The notes beneath the pieces were generated by a model that was not told the origin of the DNA, made no database searches, and saw only the letters and a program-made list of their open reading frames with translations. From Paracoccus benzoatiresistens (GTDB lineage: Bacteria; Pseudomonadota; Alphaproteobacteria; Rhodobacterales; Rhodobacteraceae), in assembly GCF_026913015.1 (NCBI RefSeq), contig NZ_JAPTYD010000019.1, positions 1-64,000 on the forward strand: a stretch of DNA of 64,000 bases, written 5' to 3'. The position numbers and the translations under genes are program-made. Positions 37,570 through 47,870 of this stretch are shown in pieces (positions within the stretch are counted from its first letter, which is position 1; every line of letters starts with the position of its first letter).

Positions 37570-38580
37570 ATGACGATACAAACGGGATTGAGCCAACGGC
37601 AGAAGGCGGCGGTGATCGTCCGCCTTCTTCTGGATGATGACGAGGCGTCGAGCCTGTCGCGCCTGGACAGCGAAAGCCAGACCCTCCTGGCCGAGGAGAT
37701 GGCGGGGATGGAGCTGATAGACCGCCAGACCCGCGACGCGATCATCACCGAATTCTGCGACCGGCTCGAATCCGTCGGCGTGACCTTTCCCGGGGATCTG
37801 GACGGCACGCTGGCGATGCTGGGCCAGCAACTGTCCGAGGACAGCACCGACCGGCTACGCCGCCGCGCGGTGATCCAGGGCCGGGGCGACCCCTGGCAGC
37901 GCATCGGCGCCCTGCCCGCCCCCGCCATCCTTTCGCTTGCAAACTCCGAGGCCGTCGAAATGGTGGCCCTGATGCTGTCCAAGCTGCCGGTCGAACGCGC
38001 TTCCGAGGTTTTCGTGGGCCTGCCCCGCGAAAGGGCGCGCGCCGTGGCACAGGCCATGTCCATGACCGCGGGCGTCACCTCCGAATCGCTGCATCGCGTC
38101 GGCCTGGTCCTGCTGCAGGCGGCCGAGGCGCTGCCGCGCCCCGCGATCCCGACCCCCACGACGGACCGGATGGGCGCGATCCTGAACTTTGCCACCGCCG
38201 ATCTGCGCGAGGACGTTCTGGACAGCCTTGACCGGCACGACGCGGACTTCGCGGGCGGCGTGCGCAAGGCGATCTTCATCTTCGCCCAAATCCCCGCCCG
38301 CGTCATGCCGCGCGACATCCCCCGCATCGTCCGGGAGGTCGAGCAGCCGGTCCTGATCCGCGCCCTCGCCGCCACGGCCGAAGCCGAGGCGGCGGCTGCC
38401 GAATTCATCCTGACGAACCTGTCGCAGCGCATGTCCGACGGACTGCGGGAGGAGCGCAACGACCTGGGCAAGCTGCGCGCCACCGACATCGAGGAGGCGA
38501 TGACGGAAGTGGTCTCGGCCATCCGCCGCCTGGAGGAAGCGGGCGAGATCACGTTGATCCTGCCCCAGGATGACGGGTAA
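37570..38580 (+). CDS. FliG-like flagellar motor switch protein (orphan)
   Basis: A 336-residue protein whose N-terminal (QRQKAAVIVRLLL), middle and C-terminal parts follow the FliG armadillo-repeat plan. The last 100 residues, with MPRDIPRIVREVEQPVLIRALAATAEA and ILTNLSQRMSDGLREE, match the FliG C-terminal domain that contacts the stator. No other flagellar gene is in the window. The start at 37570 is favoured by GGTGGGA; an ATG at 37546 is possible. Whether it belongs to a flagellar motor or has another use cannot be decided. Confidence 0.82.
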   Translation: MTIQTGLSQRQKAAVIVRLLLDDDEASSLSRLDSESQTLLAEEMAGMELIDRQTRDAIITEFCDRLESVGVTFPGDLDGTLAMLGQQLSEDSTDRLRRRAVIQGRGDPWQRIGALPAPAILSLANSEAVEMVALMLSKLPVERASEVFVGLPRERARAVAQAMSMTAGVTSESLHRVGLVLLQAAEALPRPAIPTPTTDRMGAILNFATADLREDVLDSLDRHDADFAGGVRKAIFIFAQIPARVMPRDIPRIVREVEQPVLIRALAATAEAEAAAAEFILTNLSQRMSDGLREERNDLGKLRATDIEEAMTEVVSAIRRLEEAGEITLILPQDDG

Positions 38581-38621
38581 GGAGGGTTGCGGCGCCTTGC
38601 CGACAGGCGGATAACGCATCC

Positions 38622-38765
38622 ATGACCAACACCATCGCCATTGTCCTTGCGGTCCTGATCCTCGGCCTTTTCGTCGCGGATCAGCTGTGGCTGCAGTGGC
38701 AGTTGCCGTTGATGGCGGCCCGCATGGTGGATGGTTTCATCGAATATCTCAGCTTCTGGCGCTAA
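38622..38765 (+). CDS. Small conserved-looking membrane protein (47 residues) upstream of gap
   Basis: The open frame MTNTIAIVLAVLILGLFVAD... encodes one N-terminal membrane helix (residues 4-23) and a short amphipathic tail ending EYLSFWR. Codon third positions are GC-rich like real genes around it. I recall similar short proteins next to gap in other Rhodobacteraceae, but cannot verify it here. The ribosome site (AGGCGG) is 12 bp away, which is weak. Position between fliG-like and gap suggests a leader cistron of gap. Confidence 0.65.
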   Translation: MTNTIAIVLAVLILGLFVADQLWLQWQLPLMAARMVDGFIEYLSFWR

Positions 38766-38852
38766 CACGCCGCAGGCAGGCTGCGCGGCATTTGCATCAG
38801 TCGGAACAGCACGATACACGGACGCAACATCATCTGGTCGAGGGAGAGAACC

Positions 38853-39854
<1,002 letters not shown>

Positions 39855-39874
39855 TCACGCGACCTGATCGCGGG

Positions 39875-39895
39875 CGGCGGGGGAAAACCCCGCCG
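39875..39895 (+). terminator. Hairpin terminator after gap
   Basis: CGGCGGGG, loop GAAAA, CCCCGCCG is a perfect 8-bp stem followed by TTCGCCTTT, between gap and the convergent small gene ending at 39903. It may serve both. Confidence 0.7.
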
Positions 39896-39902
39896 TTCGC
39901 CT

Positions 39903-40202
39903 TTATCCGACCCGTCCCAGACGACGCGAATTGGCACGGGTCCGCTTGCCATAGGGGCGCAGGGCGGCGGTCATGACACGCTCGGCACTGTGGCCCTTGG
40001 CTGCCGCCTGCGCCATGGCGAACAGCGACTCGGTTGCGGCGGCCTGCTTTTCGGCCACCATGACGAAGGGCTCTCCAGGCGCCTGCGCCATGATGCCCAT
40101 CATCCCCGCCGTGCGAAGGCCGATCACCATCTGCGCTTCGATCGCCATCCGGGCGAATTGCGTCCACAAACGGACAGGGTTTCTGGGCATCATGGGGTGC
40201 AT
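39903..40202 (-). CDS. Hypothetical small protein
   Basis: The 99-residue protein is rich in methionine and alanine with an amphipathic helical middle (MAIEAQMVIGLRTAGMMGIMAQAPGE) and a basic C-terminus (RPYGKRTRANSRRL). It resembles the small proteins of Rhodobacteraceae with AEAQ-VI-LR-LGM-G patterns, which look phasin-like or are loosely annotated; I cannot name a family with confidence. It is divergent from pyrC and convergent with gap. Confidence 0.65.
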   Translation of the reverse strand: MHPMMPRNPVRLWTQFARMAIEAQMVIGLRTAGMMGIMAQAPGEPFVMVAEKQAAATESLFAMAQAAAKGHSAERVMTAALRPYGKRTRANSRRLGRVG

Positions 40203-40214
40203 GGCATCATCCTT

Positions 40215-40242
40215 GGATCACTGTGACAATCTGGTGTGATCC
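40215..40242. promoter_or_regulatory. Inverted repeat in the divergent region before pyrC
   Basis: GGATCAC (40215-40221) and GTGATCC (40236-40242) are perfect 7-bp inverted arms with 14 bases between them, in the 134-bp region between the small gene and pyrC. Centre-to-centre spacing is 21 bp, two helical turns, so a dimeric regulator could bind. No regulator can be named. Confidence 0.4.
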
Positions 40243-40336
40243 GAACGTCGGAACAAGGACGAGTGTTGCACGGCTGCCTGCCATTTTAGGCATGGCGCGC
40301 TTGGCAACGCCCTTCCGCCGTGTATAGAGGCGGGCC

Positions 40337-41377
40337 ATGACCGACAGCATCACCCTTCGCCGCCCCGACGATTGGCACCTGCACCTGCGCGATGGCGCGA
40401 TGCTGGCCGCCGTCGCACCCCATTCCGCGGGCTTTGGCCGCGCGATCATCATGCCGAACCTGGTGCCGCCGGTGGTGACGGGTGCCCAGGCTGCGGCCTA
40501 TCGCGACCGCATCCTGGCCGCGCTGCCCGATGGCGCCGCGCTGCAGCCGCAGATGACGCTGTACCTGACCGATACGACGGATCCCGCCGATGTGGTGGCG
40601 GCCTTCCAGGGCGGCATCGTCCGCGCCGTGAAGCTTTATCCCGCCGGTGCCACGACCAACTCGGCCAGCGGCGTGACCGATTTCGACCGCGTGCAGCCCG
40701 TGCTGGAGGCGATGGCCGAGGCAGGCGTGACGCTGTGCGTTCATGGCGAGGTGACAGACCCGGCCGTGGACATCTTCGATCGCGAGGCCGTCTTCATCGA
40801 CCGCGTGCTGGACCCGCTGCGCCGCCGCACCCCCGGGTTGCGCGTGGTGATGGAGCATATCACCACCAGCGACGGCGTGGCCTATGCCCGGTCGGGTGGC
40901 GACGACCTGGCGGCGACGATCACCACGCATCACCTGGTCATCAACCGAAACGCGATCCTGGCTGGCGGCATCCGGCCGCATTACTACTGCCTGCCGGTCG
41001 CCAAGCGCGAATCGCACCGCCTGGCGCTGCGCGAGGCCGCGACCAGTGGCGAGGCGCGCTTCTTCCTGGGCACCGACAGCGCTCCCCATGTCGACAGCGC
41101 CAAGCTGCAGCCCTGCGGCTGCGCGGGCTGCTTCACGGCGCCGAACACCATGGCGATCCTTGCGCAGGTCTTCGAAGACGAGGGCGCGCTGGACAGGCTG
41201 GAAGGTTTCACCAGCCTGCACGGGGCGGCCTTCTATCGCCTGCCTCCGAACGACGACCGGATCACGTTGATCAAACGCGACATCCCCGCCGCCTACCCCA
41301 CGCAGATCGAAGCTGGCGATGAAACCGTGACCCTCTTCGATCCCGGCTTTCCCCTTTACTGGCATCTGGAGGACTGA
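40337..41377 (+). CDS. pyrC: Dihydroorotase, class II
   Basis: It closes carbamoyl-aspartate to dihydroorotate in pyrimidine synthesis. The 346-residue zinc enzyme has HLHLRD (metal ligands H14 and H16), the carboxylated lysine K99 in [12 protein letters not shown], the later histidines in HGEV and TTHHL, and GTDSAPH with the catalytic aspartate. The length is that of the E. coli PyrC class. The stop overlaps the pyrE start by one base (TGATG). Confidence 0.97.
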   Translation: MTDSITLRRPDDWHLHLRDGAMLAAVAPHSAGFGRAIIMPNLVPPVVTGAQAAAYRDRILAALPDGAALQPQMTLYLTDTTDPADVVAAFQGGIVRAVKLYPAGATTNSASGVTDFDRVQPVLEAMAEAGVTLCVHGEVTDPAVDIFDREAVFIDRVLDPLRRRTPGLRVVMEHITTSDGVAYARSGGDDLAATITTHHLVINRNAILAGGIRPHYYCLPVAKRESHRLALREAATSGEARFFLGTDSAPHVDSAKLQPCGCAGCFTAPNTMAILAQVFEDEGALDRLEGFTSLHGAAFYRLPPNDDRITLIKRDIPAAYPTQIEAGDETVTLFDPGFPLYWHLED

Positions 41378-42048
41378 TGAGCCTGACCTTTCCCGCGCGC
41401 GAGGAGATCGCCCGCCTGTCCGCCCGGATGCTGCTGGAAATCAAGGCCGTCGATTTCAATGCCGAGACGCCCTTCACCTATGCATCGGGGCTGAAGGGGC
41501 CGACCTATGTGGACTGCCGCCGGATCATCAGCTTTCCCCGCGTCCGCCAGACCCTGATGGATTTCATGGCCGCGACCGTCATGCGCGATGCGGGCTTCGA
41601 GGCCTTCGACAACGTCGCGGGCGGTGAAACAGCGGGCATCCCTTTTGCCGCCATGGTCGCCGAACGCTTGGGCCTTCCGATGACCTATGTGCGCAAGAAA
41701 CCCAAGGGCTATGGCCGAAACGCCCGCATCGAAGGCGTGATGTCCGAGGGTCAGCGCGTGCTGCTGGTCGAGGATCTGACCACCGATGGCGGCAGCAAGC
41801 TGTCCTTCGTGGATGCGATTCGCGACACGGGTGCCACCTGCGGCCATACGGCGGTGATCTTCTATTACGGCATCTTCCCGGAAACGACGCAGCGGCTGGC
41901 CGATCATGGTGTGATGCTGCATCACCTCTGCACCTGGTGGGACGTGCTGGCCGAGGCGAGGGCGCAAGCCAGCTTTGACGAGCGAACGCTGGCCGAAGTC
42001 GAGACCTTCCTGACCGATCCCCGGGCATGGCAGGCCGCGAACGCCTGA
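41377..42048 (+). CDS. pyrE: Orotate phosphoribosyltransferase
   Basis: It joins orotate to PRPP to give OMP. The 223-residue protein has the PRPP-binding loop [29 protein letters not shown] (catalytic flexible loop) and [11 protein letters not shown]. It follows pyrC with a one-base overlap, so consecutive pyrimidine steps are co-translated. A DnaA box begins two bases after its stop. Confidence 0.97.
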   Translation: MSLTFPAREEIARLSARMLLEIKAVDFNAETPFTYASGLKGPTYVDCRRIISFPRVRQTLMDFMAATVMRDAGFEAFDNVAGGETAGIPFAAMVAERLGLPMTYVRKKPKGYGRNARIEGVMSEGQRVLLVEDLTTDGGSKLSFVDAIRDTGATCGHTAVIFYYGIFPETTQRLADHGVMLHHLCTWWDVLAEARAQASFDERTLAEVETFLTDPRAWQAANA

Positions 42049-42049
42049 C

Positions 42050-42058
42050 TTATCCACA
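42050..42058. promoter_or_regulatory. DnaA box upstream of dnaB
   Basis: TTATCCACA is the exact consensus DnaA box, located 98 bp before the dnaB start; CGATCCACAG ten bases further is a weaker second copy. DnaA binding here could tie dnaB transcription to initiation of replication. There is no AT-rich unwinding region or box cluster, so this is not an origin. Confidence 0.65.
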
Positions 42059-42155
42059 GGCGATCCACAGATCGACCCCCTGAAATCGCACTGCGCGGCG
42101 TTTCCTGCGTGGCGCATCGGGTGTAGAACAGAAATAAGAACAAAAGGGGCAGCCC

Positions 42156-43643
42156 ATGGCCAACTTGCGCGCCATCATTCCAGGCCAGACCATCAGCGCC
42201 GAAGAGACGGCCTCGATCCCCTTTTCGCTGGAAGCCGAACAGCAGCTTCTGGGCGCGCTGCTGACCAACAACGACGTGTTTGACCGCGTCAGCCAGATCA
42301 TCAAGCCCGATCACTTCTATCACCCGGTCCATTCGCGCATTTTCGAGATCTGCGCGGAGCGGATCCGCAAGAACGCGCTGGCCAGCCCGGTCACCATCAA
42401 GGCCTTTCTGGAACATGACGAAGGGCTGAAGGAGCTGGGCGGACCGGCCTATCTGGCACGGATCGCCGGGGCTGCGATCAGTGCCTATGCCGCGCGCGAC
42501 TATGCCCAGATGATTCGCGAATTCGCCCTGCGGCGAGAGCTGATCCAGTTGGGCCAGGACATCTCGGCCCGCGCCGCCACCGTCGAGGTGGGCGACGAGG
42601 CCGAAGAGCAGATCAAGGCCGCCGAGCAGACGCTCTACAAGCTGGGCGAGGCAGGCACGGCCGAGCGTGGCTTCCAGTCCTTCCTCAAGGCCGTGACCGG
42701 CGCGGTTCAGGCTGCGAACGCCGCCTATCAGCGCGACGGCAAGCTGTCGGGGATCTCGACCGGGCTGATCGACCTGGACGCCAAGATGGGTGGCCTGAAC
42801 AATTCCGACCTGGTCATCCTGGCGGGCCGTCCCTCGATGGGGAAAACCTCGCTGGCAACCAACATCGCCTTCAACATCGCCAAGGCCTACAAGACGGGCG
42901 AACGGCCGGACGGCACCATCGGTACCGTCGAAGGTGGCGTGGTCGGCTTCTTCAGCCTGGAAATGTCGGCCGAACAGCTTGCCGCCCGGATCCTGTCCGA
43001 GGCCGCCGAGGTTCCCAGCGAACGCATCCGCAGCGGCAACATGGATGAGGCCGAGTTCCGCCGCTTCGTCGAAGCTGCGCACGCGCTGCAGAACTGCCCT
43101 CTTTACATCGACGACACGCCTGCCCTGCCGATCAACCAGCTTGCCGCCCGGGCCCGCAAGCTGAAGCGGACGCATGGGCTGGACGTGCTGATGGTGGACT
43201 ATCTTCAGCTTCTGAAGGCCGCATCCGCCAAGGACAGCCGCGTGAACGAGGTGTCCGAGATCACGCAGGGCCTGAAGGCCATCGCAAAGGAACTGAACAT
43301 CCCCGTCATCGCGCTGTCGCAGTTGTCGCGCCAGGTGGAAAACCGCGACGACAAGCGCCCGCAACTGTCCGACCTGCGCGAATCCGGCTCGATCGAGCAG
43401 GACGCCGATATCGTGATGTTCGTCTTCCGCGAGGAATACTACAAGGAACGCGAAAAGCCGTCCGACAGCGACCTGGATGCCATGGCCAAGTGGCAGCAGG
43501 TGATGGAGCAATGCCACGGCAAGGCCGAGGTGATCCTGGGCAAGCAGCGCCATGGTCCCATCGGCACGGTCGAGCTGTCCTTCGAAGGCCAGTTCACCCG
43601 ATTTGGCAACCTGGCGAAGGACCGTCAGTCGCAGTGGGACTAG
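42156..43643 (+). CDS. dnaB: Replicative DNA helicase DnaB
   Basis: The hexameric helicase of the replication fork. The 495-residue protein has the N-terminal DnaB domain (IPFSLEAEQQLLGALL), Walker A GRPSMGKT (224-231), FFSLEMSAEQLAAR, the Walker B-containing VLMVDYLQLL, and NIPVIALSQLSRQVE; DLRESGSIEQDAD is the H4 region. No intein interrupts the Walker A site, a common intein location in DnaB. AAGGGGC precedes the ATG. Confidence 0.97.
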   Translation: MANLRAIIPGQTISAEETASIPFSLEAEQQLLGALLTNNDVFDRVSQIIKPDHFYHPVHSRIFEICAERIRKNALASPVTIKAFLEHDEGLKELGGPAYLARIAGAAISAYAARDYAQMIREFALRRELIQLGQDISARAATVEVGDEAEEQIKAAEQTLYKLGEAGTAERGFQSFLKAVTGAVQAANAAYQRDGKLSGISTGLIDLDAKMGGLNNSDLVILAGRPSMGKTSLATNIAFNIAKAYKTGERPDGTIGTVEGGVVGFFSLEMSAEQLAARILSEAAEVPSERIRSGNMDEAEFRRFVEAAHALQNCPLYIDDTPALPINQLAARARKLKRTHGLDVLMVDYLQLLKAASAKDSRVNEVSEITQGLKAIAKELNIPVIALSQLSRQVENRDDKRPQLSDLRESGSIEQDADIVMFVFREEYYKEREKPSDSDLDAMAKWQQVMEQCHGKAEVILGKQRHGPIGTVELSFEGQFTRFGNLAKDRQSQWD

Positions 43644-43990
43644 GATTGCCGGTTCCCGTCGTCAGCATTGGTCTGCTGATCGCCTCGAACATCTTCATGA
43701 CCGTGGCTTGGTATGGCCATCTGAAGTTCAAGACCGCGCCGCTGGTCACGGTGATCGCCGTCAGCTGGTCCATCGCCTTGTTCGAGTACATGCTGCAGGT
43801 GCCCGCGAACCGGATCGGGCACGGCCATTTCAGCGCGGCACAGCTGAAGACCATCCAGGAGGTCATCAGCCTGACGGTCTTTGCGCTGTTTTCGTGGCTT
43901 TACCTGGGCGAGAAGATCGGCTGGCAGCACGGCGTGGGCTTCGGCCTGATCTGCCTTGGCGCCTGGTTCATTTTCCAAGATTTCGGCTAG
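43634..43990 (+). CDS. DUF486 (DMT-type) small membrane protein
   Basis: A 118-residue protein with four hydrophobic helices and the DUF486 hallmarks IASNIFMTVAWYGHLKFK, FEYMLQVPANRIGHGHFSAAQLKTIQEVISL and WLYLGEKIGWQH. The family is distantly related to drug/metabolite transporters; its function is unknown. The GTG at 43634, ten bases inside dnaB, is chosen; TTG at 43646 is the alternative. There is no ATG in frame nearby, so the start is uncertain while the gene is not. Confidence 0.85.
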   Translation: MGLGLPVPVVSIGLLIASNIFMTVAWYGHLKFKTAPLVTVIAVSWSIALFEYMLQVPANRIGHGHFSAAQLKTIQEVISLTVFALFSWLYLGEKIGWQHGVGFGLICLGAWFIFQDFG

Positions 43991-44181
43991 GCCCAACCCC
44001 CTGTCAGACGTGACCAGGCGAGTGCCAGGCAGCGCCTTTTCCTGACGCACTGGAGTGTGCGAGAGATGAAAATGTCACGGGCTGGTGCCACCATCAGGCT
44101 GCCGTCCAGTTGGCGGGCTCCGCCGCACCCCGAAGGGCGTGCCCCACGCGCGGCCACAAGACGGCGCCAAGCCCTGCCTTT

Positions 44182-44967
44182 TCAGTCGATGATGTGGTAG
44201 CCGCCGTCCACGTAGAGCGTCTGGCCGGTGATCAGCCGCGCGGCGTCGTGGGCGAGAAAGGCGGTGGCGGCACCAACGTCGTCGATGCTGACCAGTTCGC
44301 GCGTCGGCGCCTTGCTTGCCGCCTTTCCAAGAAGCTCGTCGAACTCGGGGATGCCGGACGCGGCGCGGGTGGCGAGGGGACCGGGGGAAATCGCGTGGAC
44401 GCGGATGCCCTTGGGGCCAAGCTCGGCCGCCATGTAACGGACCGCGCTCTCGAGCGCGGCCTTGGCGACGCCCATGATGTTGTAGTTCTCGACCACCATC
44501 TGCGAGCCGTAGTAGGTCATGGTGAAGAGCGCGCCGCCGTTCTTCATCAGCGGCTCGGCGAGGTGGCCCATGCGAATGAAGGACCAGCAGGAGACCTCCA
44601 TTGTCTTGAGGAAACCGTCAAGCGGCGCATCGGTGACGCGGCCCTGCAGCGTGTCGCGCGGCGAAAAGGCGATGGAATGGACGAGATAGTCGAGTTCGCC
44701 CCAGGTCTCGCCGATGCGATCGAATACAGCCTCGAGCTGACCGGGGACGCCGACATCCATCGGCATGAAGATCGGCGCCTCGACCTCTTGCGCCAGCGGC
44801 TCGACAAAGCGCTTGGCCTTGTCGTTGAGGTAGGTGACGGCGACTTCAGCGCCAAGGGCGTGAAAAGCGCGCGCGCAGCCCCAGGCGATGGAACTGTCGT
44901 TGGCGATGCCGACGATCAGGCCCTTCTTGCCCTCGAGCAGCTTGGCCTTGACGGTGGGAAGGGTCAT
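44182..44967 (-). CDS. fabI: Enoyl-ACP reductase, FabI type
   Basis: A 261-residue short-chain dehydrogenase of the FabI class. It has GLIVGIANDSSIAWGCARAF (FabI-type NAD site), YLVHSIAFSPRDTLQGRV, and the catalytic pair Y-x6-K in ENYNIMGVAKAALE; RVHAISPGPLATRAASGI follows. FabI reduces enoyl-ACP in fatty acid elongation. It is the last gene of a minus-strand cluster with ackA and pta, which is not the usual setting for the housekeeping copy, so this may be a second, specialised enoyl reductase. AGGAG stands seven bases before the start at 44967. Confidence 0.93.
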   Translation of the reverse strand: MTLPTVKAKLLEGKKGLIVGIANDSSIAWGCARAFHALGAEVAVTYLNDKAKRFVEPLAQEVEAPIFMPMDVGVPGQLEAVFDRIGETWGELDYLVHSIAFSPRDTLQGRVTDAPLDGFLKTMEVSCWSFIRMGHLAEPLMKNGGALFTMTYYGSQMVVENYNIMGVAKAALESAVRYMAAELGPKGIRVHAISPGPLATRAASGIPEFDELLGKAASKAPTRELVSIDDVGAATAFLAHDAARLITGQTLYVDGGYHIID

Positions 44968-44981
44968 TCGGGGCTCCTGGT

Positions 44982-46172
44982 TCAGGCGTGCGCGAGGCCG
45001 CGGACAAGCGCAAGCGTGTGGCGCGCGATCATCAGCTCCTCGTCGGTGGGGATGACATAAAGCGCGACGCGGCTTGTGTCGGTCGATATCCGGGTGGCGC
45101 CGGCCTCGTTGGCCGCCGGGTCGAGTTCGGCGCCCAGCCAAGCCAGCCGCTGGGCGATGCAGGCGCGGATCGGTGCCGAATTCTCGCCGACACCGGCCGT
45201 GAAGACAAAGGCGTCCAGCCCCTCGAGTGCGGCGGCGAGCATGCCCGCATTGAGCGCGCAGCGGTGGACGAAAAGATCGATGGCGAAGGCTGCGTTCGGG
45301 TCATCGCTTGCCAGCAGCACGCGCATGTCGCTGGAAAGCCCAGACACCGCCTTGAGCCCCGAGCCGCGATAAAGCAGATCCGAAACGGCATCGGGGCTCA
45401 TCCCCTTGTGCGCGATCAGGTAGAGCACCACGCCGGGATCAAGCTGTCCCGGCCGCGTGCCCATCGGCAGGCCGTCCAGCGCGGTGAAGCCCATCGTGCT
45501 TTCGACGCTTTGCCCTTGCTTCAGCGCACACATCGACGCGCCGCTGCCCAGATGCGCGACGATGACCCGCCCGGCCGCATGCTCCGGGGCGACCTCCCGC
45601 AGCCGCTCGGTTATGTATTCGTATGACAGACCGTGGAAGCCGTAGCGCCGCACCCCCTCATCGTAGAATGTGCGGGGAATGGCATAGCAGTCCGCCACAG
45701 CCGGATGACTGCGGTGAAAGGCGGTGTCGAAGCAGGCGACCTGCGGCACGTCGGGCTGGATCTCCATCGCCCGCCGGATCGGCGCGAGGTTGTTCGGCTG
45801 GTGCAGCGGCGCAAGGTCCTGGTAGGTCGCAAGCCGCGCCAGCACCGTTTCGTCGATGAGCACCGGTTCCGCGTAGTCCGGCCCGCCGTGGACGACACGG
45901 TGGCCGACGGCGCGAAGCTCGAGCCCCTCCAGCGTCCTCAGCCAGGCGCCGGTCTCGGCGATGGCCGCCGGCAGGTCCGGAATCTCTGACGCGGCATAGG
46001 ACCTGTCGACGATCTCGGCCCCGTCGGCGGCAAAGGCGCGCAAATGCGGCTTCAGGCCGATGCCGTCCATCTGGCCGCGCACCTGGCGATCCAGCGTCTC
46101 GCCCCCGATCGTGAAGATCTGGAACTTGAGGCTCGACGAGCCCGCGTTGATGACCAGGATCGCGCCGTTCAT
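44982..46172 (-). CDS. ackA: Acetate kinase
   Basis: It interconverts acetyl phosphate + ADP with acetate + ATP. The 396-residue protein begins [15 protein letters not shown] (ATP-binding N-terminus), and has [50 protein letters not shown] and FTAGVGENS near the end, all typical of the acetokinase family. It may also accept propionate or butyrate. Its start overlaps the pta stop (ATGA), and fabI follows 14 bases later. Confidence 0.95.
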   Translation of the reverse strand: MNGAILVINAGSSSLKFQIFTIGGETLDRQVRGQMDGIGLKPHLRAFAADGAEIVDRSYAASEIPDLPAAIAETGAWLRTLEGLELRAVGHRVVHGGPDYAEPVLIDETVLARLATYQDLAPLHQPNNLAPIRRAMEIQPDVPQVACFDTAFHRSHPAVADCYAIPRTFYDEGVRRYGFHGLSYEYITERLREVAPEHAAGRVIVAHLGSGASMCALKQGQSVESTMGFTALDGLPMGTRPGQLDPGVVLYLIAHKGMSPDAVSDLLYRGSGLKAVSGLSSDMRVLLASDDPNAAFAIDLFVHRCALNAGMLAAALEGLDAFVFTAGVGENSAPIRACIAQRLAWLGAELDPAANEAGATRISTDTSRVALYVIPTDEELMIARHTLALVRGLAHA

Positions 46173-47137
46173 GCCGCGACCACCTTGGCGGTCTTCCGTC
46201 GCGCCGCCGCCTCGATCGCGGCCACCGCGCAAGAGGCCATCCGCGTGCGGACCGAGTCCGCGCGGGACGTCAGCACGATCGGCACCCGCGCGCCCAGCAC
46301 GATCCCCGCGGCGTCGGCATGGGCAAGGAAGGTCAGGTTCTTTGCCAGCATGTTGCCGGCTTCAAGATCGGGCACGACCAACACCTGCGCGCGGCCAGCC
46401 ACCGGGCCGCCGATGCCCTTGATGCGTGCCGCCTCGGGGTCGATGGCATTGTCGAAGGCAAGCGGTCCTTCAAGCAGGCCGCCGGTGATCTGTCCGCGCT
46501 CGGCCATCTTGCAAAGCGCCGCCGCCTCGATCGTCGAGGGGATCTTGGTGGTGACGGTCTCGACCGCCGACAGGATCGCCACGCGCGGGCTTTCGATGCC
46601 CAGGGCCAGCAGCAGGTCGATGGCGTTCTGCACGATGTCGCGCTTGGTATCGAGGTCGGGAAAGATGTTGATCGCGGCGTCGGTGATGAACAGCGTGTCC
46701 TCGTGGCCCGGCACGTCCATCACGAAGACATGGCTGATCCGCCGCGCCGTGCGCAGGCCGGTCGCGGAAGAAGTCACCTCGCGCATCAGCTCGTCGGTAT
46801 GCAGGCTGCCCTTCATCAGGACCTCGCCCTTGCCTTCGCGGATCATCGCCACCGCCTTCTCGGCGGCGGCGTGGCTGTGTGGCACGTCCACGATCTGGCA
46901 GCCTGCGAGGTCGATCCCGTGTTCCGCCGCGACGTTCCGGATTTTCGCCTGCGGTCCCACGAAGATCGGGGCGATCAGGCCGGCGCGCGCGGCTTCAATT
47001 GGTCCGCGCAACGAAGGCTCGTCGCAGGGATGGACGACGATGGTAACGGCGTCCGGCGTGTTTGCCGCCATGGCGATCAGGGCGTCGTATTTCGACGGCT
47101 TGGCAGCCTCGGGGTGGATTTCGGGCACCACGGTCAT
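46169..47137 (-). CDS. pta: Phosphate acyltransferase of the Pta/Ptb family
   Basis: A 322-residue member of the phosphate acetyl/butyryltransferase family: [48 protein letters not shown], and the C-terminal [36 protein letters not shown] typical of short, single-domain Pta/Ptb enzymes. It exchanges CoA for phosphate on a short acyl group; ackA downstream then makes ATP. The start is uncertain: at 47137 AAGGAG abuts the ATG, a GTG at 47131 would have better spacing, and TTG at 47215 would couple to the upstream stop. Acetyl versus butyryl specificity is open. Confidence 0.9.
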   Translation of the reverse strand: MTVVPEIHPEAAKPSKYDALIAMAANTPDAVTIVVHPCDEPSLRGPIEAARAGLIAPIFVGPQAKIRNVAAEHGIDLAGCQIVDVPHSHAAAEKAVAMIREGKGEVLMKGSLHTDELMREVTSSATGLRTARRISHVFVMDVPGHEDTLFITDAAINIFPDLDTKRDIVQNAIDLLLALGIESPRVAILSAVETVTTKIPSTIEAAALCKMAERGQITGGLLEGPLAFDNAIDPEAARIKGIGGPVAGRAQVLVVPDLEAGNMLAKNLTFLAHADAAGIVLGARVPIVLTSRADSVRTRMASCAVAAIEAAARRKTAKVVAA

Positions 47138-47211
47138 CTCCTTGTCACCATCGCCGGCCTGGCCGACACCCTGTTTCTGGCGCGAACCGGGTCGCATGTC
47201 CTTGACGCCGA

Positions 47212-47868
47212 TCAAGCGCCCAACTCCATCTCGGGCACATCGCCCGCGACATGGAGCGGTGCCTCGGTGGCGGCCCGGATTTCATCAACCGATATGCCGG
47301 GGCCCCGCTCTCGCAGGACAAGGCCCGCTTCCGTGGGTTCGATCACCGCCAGTTCGGTGACGATAAGACTCACGCGTCGCTCCGCCGTCAGGGGGAGGGT
47401 GCATTCCGGCACGATCTTGCATTCGCCCTTCGCCGTATGCAGCATTGCCACAACCACCCTGCGCGCTCCGACCACGAGATCCATCGCGCCACCCATGCCG
47501 GGCACCATCCTGCCCGGCACCGTCCAGTTGGCAAGGTAGCCGCGCGCATCGACCTGCAGCCCGCCCAGCACGGTCATGTCGAGATGTCCGCCGCGGATCA
47601 GCCCGAAGCTCATCGCGCTGTCGATCGACGCCGCGCCGGGCACAGCGGTGACGAAGCCGCCCCCGGCGTCGGTGAGGTTCGGCTCCGCCATTCCCTCGGG
47701 CGGCCGGGCGCCAAGGCCGATCACGCCGTTCTCGGCCTGGAAGTACACGCCGCTGTCGCCGGGCACATAGTTGGCGACCAGGCTCGGCAGGCCGATGCCC
47801 AGGTTGACCAGCATGCCGGGGCGGATTTCGCGCGCGACGCGGCGGGCGATGATTTCCTTGGCGTCCAT
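47212..47868 (-). CDS. CoA-transferase, beta subunit (AtoA/ScoB type)
   Basis: A 218-residue 3-oxoacid CoA-transferase subunit B: MDAKEIIARRVAREIRPGMLVNLGIGLPSLVANYVP, the catalytic glutamate in FQAENGVIGLG, and GGGFVTAVPGAASIDSAMSFGLIRGGHLDMTVLGGLQVD. With the alpha subunit encoded two bases upstream it moves CoA between an acyl-CoA (succinyl-, acetyl- or butyryl-CoA) and acetoacetate or another short acid. Position before pta-ackA suggests acetoacetate or acetate use. Confidence 0.92.
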   Translation of the reverse strand: MDAKEIIARRVAREIRPGMLVNLGIGLPSLVANYVPGDSGVYFQAENGVIGLGARPPEGMAEPNLTDAGGGFVTAVPGAASIDSAMSFGLIRGGHLDMTVLGGLQVDARGYLANWTVPGRMVPGMGGAMDLVVGARRVVVAMLHTAKGECKIVPECTLPLTAERRVSLIVTELAVIEPTEAGLVLRERGPGISVDEIRAATEAPLHVAGDVPEMELGA

Positions 47869-47870
47869 CG

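Noticed and set aside
42126-42141. GAAC-N8-GAAC before dnaB as a LexA box
   Set aside because: The spacing is eight, not seven. LexA of this group needs exact spacing and dnaB is not a usual SOS gene.
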